Part shown: one piece after another, positions 26,119-33,049 of the stretch | Layout: every line of letters starts with the position of its first letter | How positions within the stretch are numbered: the first letter of the stretch is position 1 | Assembly: GCA_017623055.1 (NCBI GenBank) | Contig: JAGAPX010000021.1 | Coordinates: 1-35,011 of the forward strand | Direction of reading: 5' to 3' | DNA from: Phascolarctobacterium sp. | GTDB lineage: Bacteria; Bacillota; Negativicutes; Acidaminococcales; Acidaminococcaceae | DNA length: 35,011 nt | The notes under the pieces: generated by a model | Databases searched by the model: none | The model's input: only the letters and a program-made list of their open reading frames with translations | Told to the model about the DNA's origin: nothing | Position numbers and translations under genes: made by a program

Positions 26119-27696
26119 ATGAAAAAGAATTTGGCGAAACGGATAGTATTAGGGCTTTTAACTGGTGCGGTGCTAATGAGCAGTAGTGTTGCTTGGGCTG
26201 GTTATAGTGTGTATACTTTTACAGATAACAATAACACCATTGAAAATTCTTTTGGTGTGGGATGTGATGGTAAGAATAATGAGACCATAACACCTGGTAA
26301 GATAACGAGTGACGCTAAGAATAGTATTGTTATTGGGATAGATTCTCATATAAGCAGTGAAAAATCTGTCGCTTTAGGTAATAATGCTGAAGTTAGAAAA
26401 GCAAACAGCGTTGCTTTGGGTTATGGTTCTGTTGCTGATGCTTCGAACGTAGTGAGTGTTGGTAGTGGGAATGTTGATGATGCTTATGCTACTAGAAAAA
26501 TTGTTAATGTAACTAAAGGTGAACTTGATACTGATGCTGTAAATGTAGGGCAGTTGAATGCAGTTGCAAACATAGTTGGTACAGGGAAAGTAGTAACAGA
26601 TAGTTCAGGCATTACTTGCATTACTAATGGTGAAACTTTAACAGACACAGTTAGGAATTTGGCAAATACAGTACAGGGGAATTGGACAAATATTTATAAT
26701 ATTACTGGCAGTGGAGATTTTAAATTAAACACTACTTATATTACAAACAGCGAAGATTTGACAGATGCTGCAAAGGATTTAGATGCTCAAGTAAAAATAA
26801 ATGCTGATGCTATTGCAGATAAGGCAGATAAGAAGTATGTAGATGAAAATTTTGTAAGAATTACTACTTTTGAAAATCAAAATATTATTAGTAGTAGTAT
26901 TACAATTCAAGAGAATAACTCTGCGGCGCCCATTACAATCGGTGCTGGTGGTATTACCGTAGGTGAACATTCTACTCATATGGATGAAGAAGGGTTCTAT
27001 GCTTGTGATAATGGTAATCACACTTATGCAGGTGCTAATGCCGCGATGTCTAAAGATGGAAAAATTAAAGGTGCTGGCGGTAAGTTTGAAGTTGGTGCTG
27101 ACGGTAGTGTAAAAGCCGCTGGTGATAAGTTTAAAGTTGACAAAGACGGTAATGTATCTGCTGAAAAGATAACTGCAAAAGAAGTTGAAGCAGAAAATCT
27201 TTACACTAAGGAACAAGTAAATGAATTAATTGGTGGTAGTAATGCTTCCGTTGCTGGGCTCAACCAACGTCTTGAAAAAACCAATGCCAAAATTAACAAG
27301 GTAGGCGCAGGCGCAGCAGCTTTGGCAGCTCTCCATCCGCTGGATTATGACCCTGATGATAAGCTTACTTTCAGCGCAGGCATGGGTAATTACGCAGGCG
27401 AAAATGCTGCGGCTTTGGGTGCGTTCTATCGTCCTAACGAAAAGTTTATGTTAAGCCTTGGCGGTACCATGGGTAACGGCGAAAACATGGTTAACCTTGG
27501 TCTTTCCATTGGCTTAGATAAACCTAATGGCTTTGCGAAGATGAGCAAACGCGAACTTATCCAAGAAGTAAATGCTGTTAAAGCAGAAAACGAAGCTATT
27601 AAGGCAGATAACGAAGCAATGAAAGACCAGCTGGCAAATGCAGATGAACGCATTGCTAAACTGGAAGCTTTGGTTGCACAATTAGCTAGCAAATAA
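26119..27696 (+). CDS. Trimeric autotransporter adhesin (YadA-like) with C-terminal coiled coil
   Basis: Residues 1-27 are a signal peptide (MKKNLAKRIVLGLLTGAVLM). A YadA-type head spans about 68-120 with repeats like NSIVIGIDSHISSEKSVALG and NSVALGYGSVAD. A neck follows (about 125-150: TRKIVNVTKGELDTDAVNVG, QLNAV). The stalk runs to about 380, and the YadA anchor lies at about 385-465 (VGAGAAALAALHPLDYDPDD; FSAGMGNYAGENAAALGAFY). Unlike classic members the protein does not end with the barrel. About 50 more residues (475-525, KAENEAIKADNEAMKDQL) form a coiled coil that would lie in the periplasm. Codon use in the head and stalk is more AT-rich than in the anchor. AAGGAGG precedes the ATG. 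Confidence 0.92.
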   Translation: MKKNLAKRIVLGLLTGAVLMSSSVAWAGYSVYTFTDNNNTIENSFGVGCDGKNNETITPGKITSDAKNSIVIGIDSHISSEKSVALGNNAEVRKANSVALGYGSVADASNVVSVGSGNVDDAYATRKIVNVTKGELDTDAVNVGQLNAVANIVGTGKVVTDSSGITCITNGETLTDTVRNLANTVQGNWTNIYNITGSGDFKLNTTYITNSEDLTDAAKDLDAQVKINADAIADKADKKYVDENFVRITTFENQNIISSSITIQENNSAAPITIGAGGITVGEHSTHMDEEGFYACDNGNHTYAGANAAMSKDGKIKGAGGKFEVGADGSVKAAGDKFKVDKDGNVSAEKITAKEVEAENLYTKEQVNELIGGSNASVAGLNQRLEKTNAKINKVGAGAAALAALHPLDYDPDDKLTFSAGMGNYAGENAAALGAFYRPNEKFMLSLGGTMGNGENMVNLGLSIGLDKPNGFAKMSKRELIQEVNAVKAENEAIKADNEAMKDQLANADERIAKLEALVAQLASK

Positions 27697-27718
27697 ATTA
27701 TTGAAATGAAGTAAATAA

Positions 27719-27747
27719 GGCTCTCGCTCGAATGAGCGGGAGCCTTT
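27719..27747 (+). terminator. Terminator after the adhesin gene
   Basis: GGCTCTCGCTC pairs with GAGCGGGAGCC (one G-T pair), loop GAAT, then TTTGT. A shorter relative (TCTCGC-AATT-GCGGGA, then GCCTTTTC) occurs at 28122-28147 beyond toxin copy 2. Confidence 0.85.
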
Positions 27748-27840
27748 GTATGTTCTAGACTATTTTCAAAATTTCACCTGGATTTCACAAAATCGCAAAA
27801 TAAATATAGGTGAGGAGAATTTTATGTAGAATACTAAAGC

Positions 27841-28071
27841 AGAGATTCCTGATAGTCGGTTCCTCCTCATGGGGAGGTGATAGCAATGACTACTTATGAA
27901 GCGCTGTCTTTAATGATAACTTTTGGTATTCTCGTTGCTACCATTATTTCAGTATGTAAGTAAATTTGCTCATAAAATGAAATAAGACCGTCCACAACGG
28001 TTGTGAACAGCCTTTCTTTCAAATTCTAGACAATGAGGAGAGAGCTGACACACCACATATCAGGAATCTCT
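27841..28071. repeat. Inverted repeat closing toxin locus 2
   Basis: AGAGATTCCTGAT (27841-27853) is perfectly inverted at 28059-28071. Copy 1 has TTCTTGAT/ATCAAGAA where this has TTCCTGAT/ATCAGGAA, a compensatory change that keeps the pairing. The 3' arm can also pair locally with GAGAGAG at 28038-28044. Confidence 0.83.
27886..27963 (+). CDS. Type I toxin peptide, holin-like/TxpA-BsrG type, copy 2 (25 aa)
   Basis: A 25-residue hydrophobic peptide, MTTYEALSLM to ISVCK, nearly the same as copy 1 (differences only at residues 21-23). GGGGAGGTG precedes the ATG; its GGAGG is paired with CCTCC across TCATGG, so the ribosome site is hidden. A possible -10 (TAGAAT, 27827-27832) lies upstream, but no clear -35 is seen. 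The upstream promoter is thus less convincing than in copy 1, and this copy may be weakly expressed or decayed in its promoter. Confidence 0.83.
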   Translation: MTTYEALSLMITFGILVATIISVCK

Positions 28072-28074
28072 CTC
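27972..28074 (-). ncRNA. Predicted antisense antitoxin RNA 2
   Basis: It would start near 28074 from the minus-strand promoter at 28080-28107 and run to a hairpin (GTTCACAAC with GTTGTGGAC) followed by GGTCTTATTTCATTTT. Its layout matches RNA 1 in length, position and terminator. The ends are predicted only. Confidence 0.68.
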
Positions 28075-28079
28075 GTTTC

Positions 28080-28107
28080 ATTATAACACATCAGCAGATT
28101 TTTACAA
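28080..28107 (-). promoter_or_regulatory. Promoter for antitoxin RNA 2
   Basis: On the minus strand: TTGTAA, 16 bases, then TGT TATAAT (an extended -10). Confidence 0.72.
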
Positions 28108-28149
28108 GTATCCATATAAGTTCTCGCAATTGCGGGAGCCTTTTCTATA

Positions 28150-28177
28150 TTGACAACCCATCTAACTATGCTATAAT
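28150..28177 (+). promoter_or_regulatory. Promoter of the thrS T-box leader
   Basis: TTGACA (28150-28155), 16 bases, TATAAT (28172-28177), with TGC just before the -10. Start expected near 28184. Confidence 0.85.
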
Positions 28178-28183
28178 TAACTA

Positions 28184-28434
28184 GTAAATAAAAACAATTA
28201 TCAGTAATGCGAAGGACTTGTCGTCGCCATATCCTTACAGAAAATACTGCCTAGGCTGAGAGCAGTAGGGTAAAACGATGGACGCACCACCTTCAAACTG
28301 ACTGCGGAAAGCTTCGGCGAGTATGCCAGTCCGTATGCCGGCGTTAACGGTGCCGAGTGGGCTTCTTGCACGAAGCCAATGAGGGTGGAACCGCGGGTAA
28401 CTCCGTCCCTTTTGTGAGGGATTGGAGTTTTTTA
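28184..28434 (+). promoter_or_regulatory. T-box riboswitch controlling thrS
   Basis: The leader contains the T-box sequence AGGGTGGAACCGCGG (28382-28396), which binds the tRNA acceptor end in the antiterminator. The terminator follows: AACTCC (28399-28404) with GGAGTT (28424-28429), inner TCCCT/AGGGA, then TTTTTT. ACC triplets at 28286-28291 are candidates for the threonine specifier, but I cannot fold Stem I with certainty. Uncharged tRNA-Thr should let thrS be transcribed. This explains the 300 bases without a gene before thrS. Confidence 0.93.
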
Positions 28435-28483
28435 TTTTCTCTCGCAATGTTGATTATCAAATTTATATAGGAGGCTTATAAAA

Positions 28484-30274
28484 ATGGCTGAAGAAAAATT
28501 GTATACCTTTGAAAATGAAGAATATCGCAAAACCTATTGGCATACTTGCTCCCACGTACTGGCGCAAGCTATGAAACGTTTGCATCCGGAAGTTAAGCTA
28601 GCTATCGGTCCTAGCATTGACAACGGTTTCTACTACGACTTCGATACTCCGGCTCCCTTTACTCCGGAAGATTTGGCTGCTCTTGAAGGCGAAATGCGTA
28701 AAATTTGCAAAGAAAAGCTGAAATTGGAACGCTTCGAACTGCCTCGTGCAGAAGCAATCAAATTTATGGAAGAGCTGGAAGAACCCTACAAGGTTGAGCT
28801 TATCAACGACCTGCCGGAAGACGCTGTAATCAGCTTCTATAAACAAGGCGACTTCACCGATTTGTGCGCTGGTCCTCACCTTGATTCCACTGGTCGCATT
28901 AAAGGCAACGCTATTAAGCTGACCTCTGCAACCGGTGCTTACTGGCGTGGCGATAGCAGCCGCAAAATGCTGCAACGTATTTACGGCGTAGCTTTCCCGA
29001 AAAAAGAAGAGCTGGACGCTTATCTGGAACAACAAGCAGAAGCTTTGAAACGCGACCACAACAAACTTGGTCGTGAACTGGAATATTTCACCACCGTTGA
29101 CTACATTGGTCAAGGTTTGCCCATTATGCTACCCAAAGGTGCACGCGTTATCCAATTGCTCCAACGCTGGATTGAAGATACCGAACAACGTCGTGGCTAC
29201 TACCTGACCAAAACTCCGCTGATGGCAAAACGCGACCTGTATCGTATCTCCGGTCACTGGGATCACTATCTTGATGGTATGTTCGTGCTGGGCGACCCCC
29301 ACGACGAAGAAAAAGAATGCTTCGCACTGCGCCCCATGACCTGCCCCTTCCAATATCAAGTTTACCTGAACCGTCAACGCTCCTATCGTGACCTGCCCAT
29401 GCGTTTAGGTGAAACCTCTACCTTGTTCCGTAACGAAGACAGTGGCGAAATGCACGGTCTTATTCGTGTACGCCAATTCACTATCTCCGAAGGTCACCTT
29501 ATTATCCGTCCCGACCAATTGGCAGAAGAATTCCGTGGCTGCTTCGAGCTGGCTAACTACTGCTTGGAAACCTTGGGTCTTAAAGAAGACTGTTCTTTCC
29601 GCTTCTCCCAATGGGATCCCAACAACACCGATAAATATGAAGGCACTCCGGAACAATGGGAACACGCTCAAGGCGTAATGAAAGAAATTCTTGACGACCT
29701 TGGCATCGAATACAAAGTAGGCGTGGACGAAGCTGCTTTCTATGGTCCTAAACTGGATATTCAAATTAAAAACGTATTCGGCAAAGAAGATACCATCGTA
29801 ACCATTCAAATTGATATGCTCCTTGCTGAAAAATTCGGTATGTACTACATTGACGAAAACAACGACAAAGTACTGCCTTACATTATCCACCGTACCTCCA
29901 TGGGCTGCTATGAACGCACCCTTGCACTGCTTATCGAAAAATATGCAGGCGCACTGCCTACCTGGATGGCTCCGGAACAAGTACGCTTCCTGCCTGTAAC
30001 CGAACGTGCAGTAGATTACTGCAAAGCTTTGGCTAACAATCTGGAAATGGAAGGCTACCGTGTAACCGTTGACGCTCGCAACGAAAAGATTGGCAAGAAG
30101 ATTCGCGAAGGTCAAATGGAAAAAATCCCCTATATGCTGGTAGTAGGCGACCGCGATATGGAAAACGGTACTGTTTCCCCGCGTCATCGTGCAGAAGGCG
30201 ATTTGGGTGCAATGGACTTCGCTGATTTCGCAAAAATCTTGAAAGAAGTTGTAAACACTAAGGCTAAAAAATAA
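28484..30274 (+). CDS. thrS: Threonyl-tRNA synthetase lacking the N-terminal TGS domain
   Basis: The enzyme attaches threonine to tRNA-Thr. The editing domain begins almost at once (HTCSHVLAQAMKRLHPEVKLAIGP, about residues 20-42; TDLCAGPHL). The class II core and anticodon domain follow. The zinc ligands are Cys287 (RPMTCPFQ), His338 (TISEGHLI) and His469 (YIIHRTSMGCYERT). At 596 residues it is about 45 shorter than E. coli or B. subtilis ThrS, because the TGS domain is absent. The core motifs (MTCPFQYQVY, GLIRVRQFTISEGHL) also differ from the E. coli form (MNCPGH, RVRGFTQDDAH). This looks like a known divergent lineage rather than a truncation: AGGAGG precedes the ATG and no coding sequence lies upstream. 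Confidence 0.95.
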   Translation: MAEEKLYTFENEEYRKTYWHTCSHVLAQAMKRLHPEVKLAIGPSIDNGFYYDFDTPAPFTPEDLAALEGEMRKICKEKLKLERFELPRAEAIKFMEELEEPYKVELINDLPEDAVISFYKQGDFTDLCAGPHLDSTGRIKGNAIKLTSATGAYWRGDSSRKMLQRIYGVAFPKKEELDAYLEQQAEALKRDHNKLGRELEYFTTVDYIGQGLPIMLPKGARVIQLLQRWIEDTEQRRGYYLTKTPLMAKRDLYRISGHWDHYLDGMFVLGDPHDEEKECFALRPMTCPFQYQVYLNRQRSYRDLPMRLGETSTLFRNEDSGEMHGLIRVRQFTISEGHLIIRPDQLAEEFRGCFELANYCLETLGLKEDCSFRFSQWDPNNTDKYEGTPEQWEHAQGVMKEILDDLGIEYKVGVDEAAFYGPKLDIQIKNVFGKEDTIVTIQIDMLLAEKFGMYYIDENNDKVLPYIIHRTSMGCYERTLALLIEKYAGALPTWMAPEQVRFLPVTERAVDYCKALANNLEMEGYRVTVDARNEKIGKKIREGQMEKIPYMLVVGDRDMENGTVSPRHRAEGDLGAMDFADFAKILKEVVNTKAKK

Positions 30275-30289
30275 TATGTTTTCAATTTT

Positions 30290-30328
30290 ACAAGAGCTGT
30301 CCGAAATGGGCAGCTCTTGTTTGATTTT
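30290..30328 (+). terminator. Terminator after thrS
   Basis: ACAAGAGCTGTCC pairs with GGGCAGCTCTTGT (one T-G pair), loop GAAAT, then TTGATTTT. Confidence 0.9.
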
Positions 30329-30402
30329 GAAGAAAGCTGTTCAATTTCGTAAACTCTTCACCAAAATCACTAACTTCTGTCGCAAATCATAGGGTTGCTC
30401 TA

Positions 30403-30441
30403 TGTTACAATGAGAGCGTAGTAAGATTCGTAGCAATCTTA
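30403..30441 (+). promoter_or_regulatory. Ferritin promoter and leader hairpin
   Basis: TGTTACAAT (30403-30411) is an extended -10. Downstream, TAAGATT (30422-30428) and AATCTTA (30435-30441) form a perfect inverted repeat ending four bases before AGGAGG. It may be an operator or an RNA hairpin; it does not match the Fur/PerR box I know. Confidence 0.55.
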
Positions 30442-30458
30442 GATAGGAGGAATTGATT

Positions 30459-30944
30459 ATGAATAAAAAAGTTTATAAAGTTTTTAATGAACAAGTGCAA
30501 GCTGAACTGTATTCTGCATATATGTATTTGGCAATGAGCATTGACCTGGAAGATAAAAATTTCAAAGGGATGGCACATTGGATGAGACTTCAATATGAAG
30601 AAGAACGTGAGCATGCTTTCCGCTTAGAAAAATTTATGAAGGAACGTGGCGTAAAACCGGAGCTTTTACAAATTGATGCACCGCCTACTGAATTCGGAAC
30701 TCCGCTGGAAACTTTTACCAAAGCATTGGAGCACGAAAAATATGTAACCAGCCGTATTCATGATATGTATGAAGTGGCGATGAAGGAAAAGGATTACGCT
30801 GCTATGACTCATCTGCATTGGTTTATTGACGAACAAGTGGAAGAGGAAGATCAGACCAGAGAGATCGTTGACAGATTGGCAATGGTAGGCGATAATATGA
30901 ATGGCTTGTTTGTAATTGATAATCAACTGGGTGCAAGAAAATAA
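30459..30944 (+). CDS. ftnA: Ferritin (FtnA-type, iron storage)
   Basis: A non-haem ferritin of 161 residues that forms 24-subunit shells and oxidises and stores iron. The ferroxidase ligands of E. coli FtnA are all present, shifted by one: Glu16, Glu49, His52, Glu93, Gln126 and Glu129 (EEEREHAF and WFIDEQVEEED blocks). The ATG at 30459 follows AGGAGG (30445-30450) by 8 bases; a TTG at 30453 is dismissed. It is a single-gene unit between thrS and infC. The infC promoter begins 3 bases after its stop and no terminator separates them. Confidence 0.95.
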   Translation: MNKKVYKVFNEQVQAELYSAYMYLAMSIDLEDKNFKGMAHWMRLQYEEEREHAFRLEKFMKERGVKPELLQIDAPPTEFGTPLETFTKALEHEKYVTSRIHDMYEVAMKEKDYAAMTHLHWFIDEQVEEEDQTREIVDRLAMVGDNMNGLFVIDNQLGARK

Positions 30945-30947
30945 TAG

Positions 30948-30976
30948 TTGACACTAACTGAACATTGTGGTATCAT
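30948..30976 (+). promoter_or_regulatory. Promoter of the infC-rpmI-rplT operon
   Basis: TTGACA (30948-30953), 17 bases, TATCAT (30971-30976) with TGG before it (extended -10). It starts directly after the ferritin stop codon. Confidence 0.85.
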
Positions 30977-30982
30977 ATTCGA

Positions 30983-31085
30983 GTAACAAAGCAGAAGCCA
31001 CTCGCTTCTCACCTTGCGGCAAGCGCTCGACAGGGTTGGATATGATATTTTCGCGGGTGGATTTTAATCTGCCCGCTTTTTATTT
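30983..31085 (+). promoter_or_regulatory. infC leader with L20-type attenuator
   Basis: The leader holds a structured region (AGAAGCCACTCGCTTCTCACC and beyond). It ends in a terminator, GCGGG (31053-31057) with CCCGC (31072-31076), then TTTTTATTTT. Position and sequence style match the Firmicute L20 leader, where free ribosomal protein L20 favours termination. The binding site itself I infer from position. Confidence 0.75.
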
Positions 31086-31121
31086 TAGTTAGCGTTCTAA
31101 AGGACGTGGAGGTGAATTGTC

Positions 31122-31652
31122 ATAGGCAAAGAAGACTTGCGTATCAATGAAGAGATTCGTGCACGCGAAGTACGTGTTATTGTAGATGGTGTTGATGGTA
31201 AAGCAGAACAACTTGGCGTTATGTCTAGCCGCGATGCTCTTAAACTTGCAAATGAACGTCATCTGGATTTAGTAGAAATTGCTCCTACCGCGAAACCGCC
31301 TGTATGCAAAATTATGGATTACGGCAAGTATCGTTACGAGCAACAAAAACGTGAAAAAGAAGCCCGTAAGAAACAAAAAACCTTTGATATTAAAGAAGTC
31401 AAGCTTCGTCCTGGTATCGAAGAACATGACTTCAATGTTAAGTTCAAAAACGCGGTTCGCTTCTTGGAAGATGGTGACAAAGTAAAAGTTACCATTATGT
31501 TCCGTGGTCGTGAACTTTCCCACCCTGAACTTGGTGAAGTGCTGCTGAATAAAATGGCTGAGCAGCTTAAAGACATGGCTATCGTTGAAAGAGTGCCAAA
31601 ATTAGAAGGCAAAAACATGATTATGATTGTTGCGCCGAAACCCAGCAAATAG
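31122..31652 (+). CDS. infC: Translation initiation factor IF-3, with a rare start codon
   Basis: IF-3 checks start codons and splits ribosomes. The N-domain starts [14 protein letters not shown] and includes [28 protein letters not shown]; the C-domain has [23 protein letters not shown] and [12 protein letters not shown]. The full N-terminus needs residues before the only standard start (TTG 31137), and the strong GGAGGTGA site (31108-31115) points further upstream. In frame there are ATA at 31122 (9 bases from GGAGG) and ATT at 31116 (3 bases). I use ATA by spacing; ATT, used by E. coli infC, cannot be excluded. Rare starts here are known to let IF-3 limit its own translation. Confidence 0.88.
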   Translation: MGKEDLRINEEIRAREVRVIVDGVDGKAEQLGVMSSRDALKLANERHLDLVEIAPTAKPPVCKIMDYGKYRYEQQKREKEARKKQKTFDIKEVKLRPGIEEHDFNVKFKNAVRFLEDGDKVKVTIMFRGRELSHPELGEVLLNKMAEQLKDMAIVERVPKLEGKNMIMIVAPKPSK

Positions 31653-31666
31653 AGGAGGACATTACA

Positions 31667-31864
31667 ATGCCGAAAATGAAAACTCGCAGAGCTGCTGCGA
31701 AACGCTTCAAAAAAACTGCTTCTGGTGAATTCAAACATTTTAAAAACTTCAAGAGCCACATTCTCGAACATAAATCTCCTGCACGTAAGAGAAATCTGCG
31801 CAAAGCTGCTTTAGTACATAAAGCTGACCATGAACACGTAGCAAAAATGCTGCCCTACGCATAA
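31667..31864 (+). CDS. rpmI: 50S ribosomal protein L35
   Basis: A 65-residue, very basic ribosomal protein: [20 protein letters not shown] and [17 protein letters not shown] are the family signature. GAGGAGG precedes the ATG at 7 to 10 bases. It lies between infC (14 bases) and rplT (27 bases), the standard order. Confidence 0.97.
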   Translation: MPKMKTRRAAAKRFKKTASGEFKHFKNFKSHILEHKSPARKRNLRKAALVHKADHEHVAKMLPYA

Positions 31865-31891
31865 GCAAGAGATTAAAGGAGGATACTAACA

Positions 31892-32245
31892 ATGGCAAGA
31901 ATTAAAGTTGGCGTTACCGCACATCGCCGTCATAAACACATTCTGAAATTAGCTAAAGGCTATCGTGGTGCTAAATCCAAACAATTCAAAAAAGCTAACG
32001 AAACCGTTATGAAAGCATTGTCCTATGCACGTCGTGACCGCCGCGTTAAAAAACGTGAATTCCGTCGTCTGTGGATCGCTCGTATCAACGCTGCAACCCG
32101 TGCTAATGGCATGAGCTACAGCCGTTTCATCAACGGTTTGGCTAAAGCTGGTATCGAAATGAACCGCAAAGTTTTGGCTGACATGGCTATCTATGATGCA
32201 GCAGCATTCACCAAATTGGTAGAAGCTGCTAAAGCTGCTCTCTAA
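31892..32245 (+). CDS. rplT: 50S ribosomal protein L20
   Basis: A 117-residue basic protein that binds 23S rRNA early in assembly and, in Firmicutes, represses its own operon through the leader. Signature blocks are [20 protein letters not shown] and [20 protein letters not shown], then [20 protein letters not shown]. The ribosome site is AAAGGAGG. It is the last gene before a strong terminator. Confidence 0.97.
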   Translation: MARIKVGVTAHRRHKHILKLAKGYRGAKSKQFKKANETVMKALSYARRDRRVKKREFRRLWIARINAATRANGMSYSRFINGLAKAGIEMNRKVLADMAIYDAAAFTKLVEAAKAAL

Positions 32246-32255
32246 TTTTGAGATT

Positions 32256-32288
32256 AAAAGCTACTCTCTTTGAGAGTAGCTTTTTTAT
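32256..32288 (+). terminator. Terminator after rplT
   Basis: AAAAGCTACTCTC (32256-32268) pairs perfectly with GAGAGTAGCTTTT (32272-32284), loop TTT, with a T-tract. Confidence 0.94.
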
Positions 32289-32307
32289 TTTCAAATCATA
32301 CAAAAAA

Positions 32308-32316
32308 TGTTATAAT
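32308..32316 (+). promoter_or_regulatory. Extended -10 promoter for trmK
   Basis: TGTTATAAT, with no clear -35; start near 32323, 28 bases before the ATG. Confidence 0.68.
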
Positions 32317-32350
32317 GTATTGTTAAAATTTGCGAAACTTTGGAGGCACT

Positions 32351-33049
32351 ATGAACATTGGAGATAGATTAGAAGCGATTGGCAAACTTGTCCCTCACGG
32401 CTGCGTTTTGGCTGACATTGGCACAGACCACGCTTATTTGCCCGTATGGCTTTTGGAGCAAGGAAAAATTGCTAGGGCCATTGCAGGTGATATTGCAGAA
32501 GGCCCTTGCCTTGCTGCCAAGAACACTGTGTCCATGCATGGTATGAAAGGCAAGGTAGAAGTTCGTCTGGGCAGTGGCTTAAAGGTACTGCAAACTGGCG
32601 AAGCTGACTGTATTGCCATTGCAGGCATGGGTGCCTCTACCATGATAGAAATTTTAGAAGCGGATATGCCTTTGGCAGTGGAAGCGAAGCGCTTGGTACT
32701 GCAACCCATGGCAGGCGCTGCTTCTTTACGCAAATGGCTCATTCAAAATGGTTGGTGCATTGTTACAGAAGATTTAGTTGCTGACGGTCGTCATCTGTAC
32801 GAAATTATGGTAGCTGAGCGAGGTGAAAGCGAAGCTTTTTCTGACGCTGTTTTAGAAATTGGTCCCAGCTTAATTGAAGCGAAGCACCCTTTACTGGCGA
32901 AACAGTTTGCGCGCCAGATAAATAACTATAAAAAATTACTTGCTAATATGGGCAAGAGTGAGCAGGCAAAAGCAAGTGAAAAATATATTGCTTGGGAAAA
33001 ATTAGTTCAAGAATTGGAGGCGTTGGCAGATGCTTGCAACTGTAAATGA
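32351..33049 (+). CDS. trmK: tRNA (adenine22-N1)-methyltransferase TrmK
   Basis: TrmK methylates N1 of A22 in tRNA using SAM. The motif I region is LADIGTDHAYLPVWLLEQG, followed by AIAGDIAEGP and CIAIAGMGASTMIEIL, where the family usually has GMGG. LVLQPMAGAASLRKWLIQNGW and EDLVADGRHLYEIMVAE follow, with a C-terminal helical segment. The ATG at 32351 follows TGGAGG; an upstream in-frame TTG-type start at 32330 lacks a ribosome site. It overlaps the next gene by 20 bases, the usual YqfN-YqfO pairing in Firmicutes. Confidence 0.9.
   Translation: MNIGDRLEAIGKLVPHGCVLADIGTDHAYLPVWLLEQGKIARAIAGDIAEGPCLAAKNTVSMHGMKGKVEVRLGSGLKVLQTGEADCIAIAGMGASTMIEILEADMPLAVEAKRLVLQPMAGAASLRKWLIQNGWCIVTEDLVADGRHLYEIMVAERGESEAFSDAVLEIGPSLIEAKHPLLAKQFARQINNYKKLLANMGKSEQAKASEKYIAWEKLVQELEALADACNCK

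Noticed and set aside
25000..28107. Prophage or insertion-sequence remnant in the accessory island
   Set aside because: No integrase, transposase, capsid or lysis gene is readable. The 'holin-like' name of the peptides refers to toxin similarity only.
28235..28447. 70-codon minus-strand ORF before thrS
   Set aside because: It is the complement of the T-box leader.
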